DNA of 64,000 nt from Megasphaera paucivorans (lineage in GTDB: Bacteria > Bacillota > Negativicutes > Veillonellales > Megasphaeraceae), in contig NZ_FNHQ01000008.1 of NCBI RefSeq assembly GCF_900103535.1, positions 1-64,000 on the forward strand, written 5' to 3'. The translations under genes and the position numbers were made by a program. The stretch's first letter is position 1, and each line of letters opens with the position of its first letter. The notes under the pieces were generated by a model. It was not told where the DNA came from and ran no database searches. It saw nothing but the letters and a program-made list of their open reading frames with translations. Below, in pieces: positions 57,912 to 64,000 of this stretch.

Positions 57912-59276
57912 ATGGATTTTTTTTCTATTTTTAAAGGTATTATCCAAGCAGGCCCTACGGTTTTATTGCCAATTATTATTTTCTTTCTTGCCGTAGTATT
58001 TCGTGTATCCTTGGATAAGGCTTTACATAGTGCATTAACAGTGGGGGCGGGTTTTATTGGCTTGAAAGTTATTATTCAGTTTATGGCGAATGATCTGGGG
58101 CCTGCGACTAAGGCCATGGTTGCTCATATGGGAGTAAACCTTAATGTCATAGATATGGGATTTGGGACAGTGGCAGCAATTGGCTGGAGTACTCCGATTG
58201 TTCCCATAATTGTACTCCTTATTATGGTAATGAATATGGTATTACTTGTTTTAAATAAGACCAATACACTCAGTGTTGATATTTGGAATTATCACCATTC
58301 TCTGTCAATGGGTGCGTTTGTATATTTTACTACAAACAATATTTTTATCGCAGTAACAGCAGCCGCTTTTACTGCGTTAGTGATGTTTAAAATGTCTGAT
58401 TGGGCATCTCCTTTAATTAGCAATTATTATAAAATTCCGGGAGTTACTATTCCTGCTTTGCATGCGTTAATGAATTTACCTATTGTTATGCCGCTTAATC
58501 TTTTATTTGACCATATCCCCGGCGTAAAAGATGTGAATATTAATATGGATACATTGCGCAAATATATGGGGCCATTTGGACAACCGCTTGTCATAGGATT
58601 GATTTTAGGATTGGGTATCGGGGTGTGTGCTGGGTATGATATTTATAAAGCATTTGGTTTAGGAGTAAACATGGCAGCAGTCATGTTGCTTTTACCTAAA
58701 ATGACGGGATTGTTTGTTACTGGATTGAAACCGATTTCTGCACGGGCAAAAGAAATTACGGATGCCAAATTAAAAGGACGATCTATTTTTATTGGGTTAG
58801 ATCCTGCCATTTTATTTGGGGATCCGGCAGTTATTACTACAGCGTTACTGATGGTGCCTATTCTTATTATTATGACTATTATTTTACCGGGCAATAATTT
58901 TCTTCCTTTTGCGGATTTAGGGGCATTGCCTTATAAAGTAGCCATGTGCGTTGCTGTGACAAATGGAAATATTTTTCGCAGTATATTTTTTTGTACAATC
59001 GCATTTATTCCCTATTTTTATTGTGCTACATGGACCGCTGCCATGGTTACAAATACTGCTAAAGCAGTAGGATTAGGGAGCAGTATCCCGAGTGGAATGC
59101 TGATTAGTTCATTTACAGGTACGACGATGCCTCTTACGTTTTTAATATACAAAGCATGCATTGGTAATCTTTGGATTACATTACCACTGCTTTTGATATC
59201 GTTTGTGATTGGTTGGTTTGTGATCGATAAAAAAGTTTTACCAAAATTAAAGATTATTAAAGCGTATCAAAAATAA
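57912..59276 (+). CDS. Orphan galactitol-type PTS EIIC-like permease
   Basis: 454 residues, about eleven membrane helices, closest by pattern to the galactitol IIC (SgcC/GatC) family: GFGTVAAIGWSTPIVP, GLDPAILFGDPAVITTALLM, CVAVTNGNIFRS. No EIIA, EIIB, HPr or sugar-phosphate enzyme lies nearby. Either it uses PTS parts from elsewhere or works as a non-PTS carrier, perhaps for a carboxylate given its neighbours. It is bounded by terminators and so is monocistronic. Confidence 0.82.
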   Translation: MDFFSIFKGIIQAGPTVLLPIIIFFLAVVFRVSLDKALHSALTVGAGFIGLKVIIQFMANDLGPATKAMVAHMGVNLNVIDMGFGTVAAIGWSTPIVPIIVLLIMVMNMVLLVLNKTNTLSVDIWNYHHSLSMGAFVYFTTNNIFIAVTAAAFTALVMFKMSDWASPLISNYYKIPGVTIPALHALMNLPIVMPLNLLFDHIPGVKDVNINMDTLRKYMGPFGQPLVIGLILGLGIGVCAGYDIYKAFGLGVNMAAVMLLLPKMTGLFVTGLKPISARAKEITDAKLKGRSIFIGLDPAILFGDPAVITTALLMVPILIIMTIILPGNNFLPFADLGALPYKVAMCVAVTNGNIFRSIFFCTIAFIPYFYCATWTAAMVTNTAKAVGLGSSIPSGMLISSFTGTTMPLTFLIYKACIGNLWITLPLLLISFVIGWFVIDKKVLPKLKIIKAYQK

Positions 59277-59332
59277 AAATGAGGGATACTATGTAGTTAT
59301 CTTAATCATTTTGACTTGGATACAGTATCCGT

Positions 59333-59383
59333 ATGCAGATACATGGGAGAAATATATTTTCTTATATGTATCTGCATTTTTTG
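59333..59383 (+). terminator. Rho-independent terminator
   Basis: ATGCAGATACAT (59333-59344) pairs with ATGTATCTGCAT (59366-59377), followed by TTTTTT. Confidence 0.9.
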
Positions 59384-59492
59384 ATGGTGCAATAATGAGA
59401 TAGGTATATTCATAATAATCTCTATGCGAAGATGTAATTTTATCATAAATAAACATATCTGTATAACAAATTAGCATAATAGTTATTATAAA

Positions 59493-59528
59493 TTTTTATG
59501 GACGGGTATCAACATTCCATATTTTACA
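59493..59528 (+). promoter_or_regulatory. Conserved element upstream of the 2HCT transporter
   Basis: 36 bp aligned without gaps to 62221-62256 before pckA with 27 identities, including TTTTTATGGA, GTATC and TATTTTACA. It lies 145 bases before the transporter start. It is a likely operator for the nearby LysR regulator. Confidence 0.65.
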
Positions 59529-59637
59529 AAATAGTCATAATACAGTACTATAAACTCATAAAGCATATCGTCTAAAGCTATGGATAAAAGTAAATATTAA
59601 TTAGCAGGGAAGAATTCATTTATTAGGAGGCTGGATT

Positions 59638-60984
59638 ATGTTAAATTTAGAGACACAGAATGGGGCATTGGAGCGGTCGACATTTCAATCGAAGCTTTTT
59701 GGAATTAAAATCAATATCGTTCCCTTGGGCATCTATTTATTTATGCTTGTTTGTATGTTTTTAGCAGTAAACAGAGGTCTTATGCCGTCGGGACTTATCG
59801 GAGGCATGACGTTGCTGGCACTTTATGGATATGCTTGCGCGGAATTGGGCGGACGCATCCCGCTTTTAAAATATGTTGGCGGCACGGTTATTATGGCTAC
59901 TTTTCTTCCTTCCTATTTGGTATATGTCGATTTGATTCCGAAACTGGCTGTAACATCTATTGTAACCTTTATGAAGACTACTAATTTCTTATATGTATAT
60001 ATTGCTTGTTTAGTAGTAGGCAGTATCTGCAGCATGAATCGATATGTATTAGTAAAAGCATTTCTTAAGATGTTTGTACCTTTAGTTATCGGTACTATTG
60101 TGGCTATGGCAGTAGGTACTTTAGCAGGTGTGCTTCTTGGTATTGGCTGGTATCATACATTTTTCTTTATTGTCATCCCTATACTTGCCGGCGGCGTGGG
60201 AGAAGGTGCCCTTCCGCTTTCAATGGGGTATTCTTCTATCATGGGAACGGAACAAGATGCCATTTTTGCCTCTGTTCTTCCTTGTGTTATGTTGGGGAGT
60301 CTTCTGGCTATTATTATTTCCGGTGGATTAAACATGTTAGGACAAAAGCATCCTGAGTATACGGGAAATGGAAACTTATTAAAAACTGGCGATGATGAAG
60401 TATTAAAAGCAGCAGCGATTGCTGAAGAAGAAAAAAAGAAAATACCTATTGATAATACGAAAATGCTTAACGTTGCTTTATTTGCGTTTTCCTTGTTTAT
60501 TGGCGGGACTTGGGTGGATTCTGTCATTGGTTTACCAGCGCCTATTGTTATGCTGGTGACCGCAGTTTGCTTGAAGGCTGCCGGACTTGTACCCGATTAT
60601 GTGGATCAAGGCGCACATGCTTTGTTTCGCTTTATAGTTCTTTTCACTCCCCCGTTATTGCTGGGTGTAGGCGTTGCTATGACACCTTGGAAAAATGTTG
60701 TCGCTGTATTTACCAATCCTGCATATCTTGTTATTATTTTCATAACAGTGGCCTCTCTTATTGCAACTGCATGGTTTATCAGTCAGAAATTGAATATGAA
60801 TCCAGTGGAAGCAGCTATGGTAGTCGCTTGTCACAGCGGACAGGGCGGAACGGGTGATGTTGCGATTCTAACTGCCGGTAAACGATTGGAATTGATGCCG
60901 TTTGCTCAAGTATCTACACGCCTTGGCGGTGTTGCCAACGTGACGATGGCAATTGCGCTAATGCGTATTTTGGCAGGAAATTAA
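59638..60984 (+). CDS. 2-hydroxycarboxylate transporter (CitS/MleP family)
   Basis: 448 residues, about eleven helices. The two inverted halves each carry a glycine-rich re-entrant loop: GGVGEGALPLS (about residue 185) and HSGQGGTGDVAIL (about 400). The family carries citrate, malate or lactate by symport or exchange. The neighbouring pckA and LysR genes suggest malate or citrate use; this is inference. AGGAGGCTGG precedes the ATG. Confidence 0.92.
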   Translation: MLNLETQNGALERSTFQSKLFGIKINIVPLGIYLFMLVCMFLAVNRGLMPSGLIGGMTLLALYGYACAELGGRIPLLKYVGGTVIMATFLPSYLVYVDLIPKLAVTSIVTFMKTTNFLYVYIACLVVGSICSMNRYVLVKAFLKMFVPLVIGTIVAMAVGTLAGVLLGIGWYHTFFFIVIPILAGGVGEGALPLSMGYSSIMGTEQDAIFASVLPCVMLGSLLAIIISGGLNMLGQKHPEYTGNGNLLKTGDDEVLKAAAIAEEEKKKIPIDNTKMLNVALFAFSLFIGGTWVDSVIGLPAPIVMLVTAVCLKAAGLVPDYVDQGAHALFRFIVLFTPPLLLGVGVAMTPWKNVVAVFTNPAYLVIIFITVASLIATAWFISQKLNMNPVEAAMVVACHSGQGGTGDVAILTAGKRLELMPFAQVSTRLGGVANVTMAIALMRILAGN

Positions 60985-60992
60985 TCTGTTGG

Positions 60993-61041
60993 GAAAACAG
61001 TAAGAATTGAGACTGAAATTATCAATTCTTACTGTTTTCTT
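60993..61041 (+). terminator. Terminator after the 2HCT transporter
   Basis: GAAAACAGTAAGAATTGA (60993-61010) pairs with its full complement at 61022-61039, an 18-bp stem, but only short T runs follow. Confidence 0.85.
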
Positions 61042-61289
61042 GTGTGTGAAACAACGTGTTAGTATAAATCCGGCTATGTGTATTAAGGAAATGGATGTTT
61101 TTATGGACAGTCACCCTGATTACCTTTAAGACGATACATACGATACGGCAGACATAGTTCTAACTGCTACACGAACCTTTGTACGAATGGGGTGTAGCAG
61201 TTTTTTTGTGAATACGATGTATTTAATTTACAGTTGTATCGTTTAATAGTATTATTAAAGCATACAAAACAGAAAAGGAGGGATATCTA
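61042..61289 (+). other. Intergenic region with second terminator and LysR promoter region
   Basis: Holds a second terminator hairpin (61162-61208), then a stretch with TTTACAGTTGTATCGT (61227-61242) that partly resembles the element before pckA and is bracketed by ACGAT/ATCGT. No coding frame is convincing. The 120 bases between the two terminators could be a small RNA, but no good promoter is seen. Confidence 0.45.
61162..61208 (+). terminator. Rho-independent terminator of unknown transcript
   Basis: AACTGCTACAC (61162-61172) pairs with GTGTAGCAGTT (61192-61202), followed by T. Confidence 0.85.
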
Positions 61290-62150
61290 TTGGATGATCG
61301 AGATTGGCAGATATTATATATTCTTTATAAAGAAAAGAATATTACGAAAACAGCGCAGCTTTTGTATATTTCTCAGCCCGCTTTGACAGCACGGCTAAAG
61401 CATATTGAACAATGTTTCAATGTGACGGTAGTGAATCGAGGACATAAGGGAGTTACGTTTACAACAGAAGGAGAGTATCTGGCACGTGTTGCAGAGAGTA
61501 TGATGCAGCAAATGCGCCATATTCGTGAAGAAGTGTCAAATTTGGATACCAGTATGCGCGGGGTATTATTTATCGGGGCATCCAGTTATTTTACTATGTT
61601 TACTATGCCCAAAGTATTAAAGAAATTTAAAGAACTATATCCTAATATTGATTTTAATGTTACTACGACCTGGAGTCAGGATGTTAGCAAATTATTAGAC
61701 AATCAGCAAATTCATATTGGATTTGTTAGTGCCGATTACGGGGCATGTTCTACACGGGAAGTGCTATATGAAGAACCGATATGCATCGCATCTAGCCAGG
61801 CATTTCAATTAGAAGATATCCCTTTTCTGCCACGTATTGATTATGATACCGACGGTATGATAAAATTGCGTATTGATAAATGGTGGCGGCAGCATTTTAA
61901 TAATCCGCCTTTAATCAATATGAAAGTAGACCGGCTGGCAACTTGCCGGGAAATGATCAAAGCGGGATTAGGGTATGGCATTGTTCCCTCACGGATTATT
62001 CGGGGGCTGGATGATATATATACGTATAAACTTCAAGATGAACAGGGACAGGATCTTATTCGAAAGACATGGCTGCTATATCATCCGGAAGTTGTGAATT
62101 TGCGAATTGCAAAAGTATTTATTGATTTTGTTAAAAACTTTGAATTTTAA
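61290..62150 (+). CDS. LysR-family transcriptional regulator
   Basis: 286 residues. N-terminal winged helix-turn-helix (WQILYILYKEKNITKTAQLL, then ISQPALTARLKHIEQ), and a C-terminal substrate-binding domain with VLFIGASSYFTMFTMPKVL. Start is TTG 61290 after AAAAGGAGGGAT. It lies between the 2HCT transporter and pckA, which share an upstream 36-bp element, so these are likely targets. The inducer is probably a carboxylate. Confidence 0.93.
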   Translation: MDDRDWQILYILYKEKNITKTAQLLYISQPALTARLKHIEQCFNVTVVNRGHKGVTFTTEGEYLARVAESMMQQMRHIREEVSNLDTSMRGVLFIGASSYFTMFTMPKVLKKFKELYPNIDFNVTTTWSQDVSKLLDNQQIHIGFVSADYGACSTREVLYEEPICIASSQAFQLEDIPFLPRIDYDTDGMIKLRIDKWWRQHFNNPPLINMKVDRLATCREMIKAGLGYGIVPSRIIRGLDDIYTYKLQDEQGQDLIRKTWLLYHPEVVNLRIAKVFIDFVKNFEF

Positions 62151-62160
62151 TAGAAAGAAA

Positions 62161-62197
62161 AGATCTGAAGGATTTAGTGTCCATCAGGTCTTTTTGT
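62161..62197 (+). terminator. Terminator after the LysR gene
   Basis: AGATCTGA pairs with TCAGGTCT (one G-T pair), followed by TTTTGTTTTT. Confidence 0.7.
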
Positions 62198-62220
62198 TTT
62201 TCTAAAACAGCTATCAAATT

Positions 62221-62256
62221 TTTTTATGGATAAGTATCGAAACCCAGTATTTTACA
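62221..62256 (+). promoter_or_regulatory. Conserved element upstream of pckA
   Basis: Matches 59493-59528 at 27 of 36 positions without gaps, 136 bases before the pckA start. In addition AGTATCGA occurs twice (62233-62240 and 62256-62263), about two helical turns apart, a layout fitting a regulator dimer pair. Confidence 0.65.
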
Positions 62257-62356
62257 GTATCGACAGCATGCGATATCCTACAGATAGGAAGAATAATAAC
62301 TCAATTGATGTATAACTGTAGATTATAGGAAAATCAGTTATGAAGGAGGAACAGCG

Positions 62357-63994
62357 ATGGAGACATTTGGTTTAGAAAAACTGGGAATGCATAATCTGAA
62401 ATCTGTACACCGTAATTTACCCCCTGCGGTTTTGACAGAAGAAGCTGTTAAAAGGGGGGAGGGAATTATAAGCGAAACAGGTGCATTATTTGTCAATACC
62501 GGTAAATTTACAGGCCGAGCTTCAAAGGATAAATTTATTGTCGATACACCTGCTGTTCATGACAAAATTTGCTGGGGCAATGTTAACAGGCCTATTAGTA
62601 AACAAAAATTTGATGTGTTAAAGGAAAAATTGACTGCTTATCTGCAAAATACAGATATATTTATATTTGATGGATTTGCCGGTGCCGATCCGGCAAGCAC
62701 AAAAAAGTTTCGTATTGTAAATGAGTATGCAAGTCAAAATTTATTTATGCATGATCTGTTGATACGCCCTACAGAATCGCAATTAGAGAAGTTCGGAGAG
62801 CCGGATTTTACTATTATTGCCGCCCCCAGCTTTATGTGTGATCCCTTGACAGATGGGGTTCATTCAGAAGCAGCTATTATTATTGATTATGAAGCTAAAA
62901 TGGTGCTTATTGCCGGAACACAGTATTCTGGAGAAATAAAAAAAGCTGTCTTCGCTATTATGAATTATCTTATGCCGCAGGAAGATATCCTGCCGATGCA
63001 TTGCTCTGCCAATATGGATCCCAAAACAAAAGAAACGGCTATCTTTTTCGGTCTTTCCGGTACAGGTAAGACTACACTTTCTGCAGATCCTGAACGTATA
63101 TTGATTGGGGATGATGAACATGGCTGGTCTGATACAGGCGTGTTTAATTTTGAAGGCGGGTGTTATGCAAAGTGCATTCATTTGAATCCTGAAAATGAAC
63201 CGGAAATTTATCATGCGATCCGTTTTGGCAGTCTTGTGGAAAATGTTGTTATTGATCCGATTACGCGTAAGCCGGATTATGATGATAACAGCTTATCCGA
63301 AAATACACGTGTGGGATATCCGATAGAATTTATCCCTAATGTAGCGATTCCTGGGATCGGGGGTATTCCCAAAGTTATTATTTTTTTGGCTGCAGATAGT
63401 TTTGGTGTTCTGCCTCCTATTTCCCGGCTTGATAAAAATGCGGCAATGTACCATTTTGTGACGGGCTTTACCTCCAAGGTAGCCGGTACGGAGCAGGGAA
63501 TTACAGAACCGGTGCCAACTTTTTCTACACTTTTTGGGGAGCCTTTTATGCCGCTGCATCCCGATGTATATGCCCATATGCTGGGAGAGAAAATTGAAAA
63601 ATACAATACGAAAGTATATTTGGTAAATACCGGATGGACCGGTGGCTCCTATGGAACGGGAAACCGTATGAAGCTTTCTTATACACGCGCTATGATAACC
63701 GCTGCACTCAATGGTGAATTGGATACTGCTGCATACAAGCACGACGCAGTGTTTAATTTAGATGTACCGCAGCATTGTTCCCATGTGCCTGAGCGTATCA
63801 TGAATCCCAGAGATACATGGAAAGATAAAAATGCTTATGACAGAACCGCCAAAAAATTAGCAAAGATGTTTTATGAAAATTTTATGGAAAAATATCCTAC
63901 TATGCCAAAGGAAATAATTAATGCCGGTCCCGGCGGCGAATTGACGGTAAAGGAAGATACATATTTTAATGAGAATTGTGCGAGGGCAATGTGA
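62357..63994 (+). CDS. pckA: Phosphoenolpyruvate carboxykinase (ATP)
   Basis: 545 residues interconverting oxaloacetate and PEP. The kinase loop GLSGTGKTTLSADP, the metal site LIGDDEHGWSD, FNFEGGCYAKCIHL and NTGWTGGSYGTGNRMKL are all present. With the malate/citrate-type carrier it can feed C4 acids to PEP, or fix CO2 in reverse. GAAGGAGGAAC precedes the ATG. An AGGAGG at the very end of the window (63995-64000) shows another gene follows. Confidence 0.97.
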   Translation: METFGLEKLGMHNLKSVHRNLPPAVLTEEAVKRGEGIISETGALFVNTGKFTGRASKDKFIVDTPAVHDKICWGNVNRPISKQKFDVLKEKLTAYLQNTDIFIFDGFAGADPASTKKFRIVNEYASQNLFMHDLLIRPTESQLEKFGEPDFTIIAAPSFMCDPLTDGVHSEAAIIIDYEAKMVLIAGTQYSGEIKKAVFAIMNYLMPQEDILPMHCSANMDPKTKETAIFFGLSGTGKTTLSADPERILIGDDEHGWSDTGVFNFEGGCYAKCIHLNPENEPEIYHAIRFGSLVENVVIDPITRKPDYDDNSLSENTRVGYPIEFIPNVAIPGIGGIPKVIIFLAADSFGVLPPISRLDKNAAMYHFVTGFTSKVAGTEQGITEPVPTFSTLFGEPFMPLHPDVYAHMLGEKIEKYNTKVYLVNTGWTGGSYGTGNRMKLSYTRAMITAALNGELDTAAYKHDAVFNLDVPQHCSHVPERIMNPRDTWKDKNAYDRTAKKLAKMFYENFMEKYPTMPKEIINAGPGGELTVKEDTYFNENCARAM

Positions 63995-64000
63995 AGGAGG

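Noticed and set aside
59289-59477. 62-codon minus-strand frame
   Set aside because: Spans a plus-strand terminator and lacks support.

Overview
The window looks like chromosomal DNA of an anaerobic, lactate-using Firmicute of the Negativicutes (Veillonellaceae/Megasphaera-like). This is an inference. It rests on a Firmicutes-type topA-trmFO-hslV-hslU run, a complete F-type ATP synthase operon preceded by AtpZ/AtpI, a SpoVB-like flippase after mfd, strong AGGAGG ribosome binding sites with some TTG and GTG starts, and a lactate permease / lactate racemase / 2-hydroxycarboxylate transporter / PEP carboxykinase cluster. No rRNA or marker settles the genus.

Layout. 1-1535 is accessory: the 3' end of a possible protein with a 12-bp tandem repeat, then an IS3-family element. 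1700-5050 holds a flavin-type split-barrel protein, a PAS-GGDEF-EAL c-di-GMP protein and an unknown protein. 5128-5815 is an IS200-like element whose transposase has HUQ instead of HUH. 5960-9354 is a loose region with a small unknown protein, a K+ channel that appears broken, a CC/Se-motif protein, a methyltransferase and tRNA-Leu. 9404-16001 carries exonuclease III, phosphoglucomutase, the ACT/UPF0210 pair and the undecaprenyl-phosphate GlcNAc-1-P transferase / UDP-GlcNAc 2-epimerase pair. 16275-23343 is the ATP synthase operon (atpZ, I, B, E, F, H, A, G, D, C).

23503-30329 carries topA, trmFO, hslV, hslU and an RlmI-like methyltransferase. 30515-35276 holds an amino-acid permease, threonine synthase and two membrane proteins. 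prfC (minus strand) converges on these across a shared terminator. 37147-43545 is mfd, a flippase, mazG and HU. 43663-53727 is a string of envelope and housekeeping genes: glycolipid glycosyltransferase, polysaccharide deacetylase, TSUP exporter, SDR, DUF697 and DUF1232 proteins, thioesterase, murI, CofE-like ligase, rdgB, phosphodiesterase and speD. Three tRNAs (Pro, Gly, Arg) follow behind a consensus promoter.

54538-63994 is a carbon-acid region: lactate permease, nickel-dependent lactate racemase with all four expected catalytic residues, an orphan galactitol-type EIIC, a 2-hydroxycarboxylate transporter, a LysR regulator and PEP carboxykinase. A 36-bp element (27/36 identical, ungapped) lies 145 bp and 136 bp upstream of the transporter and pckA starts, flanking the LysR gene. 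It is the best candidate here for an undescribed regulatory circuit. No complete novel defence or mobile system was seen.
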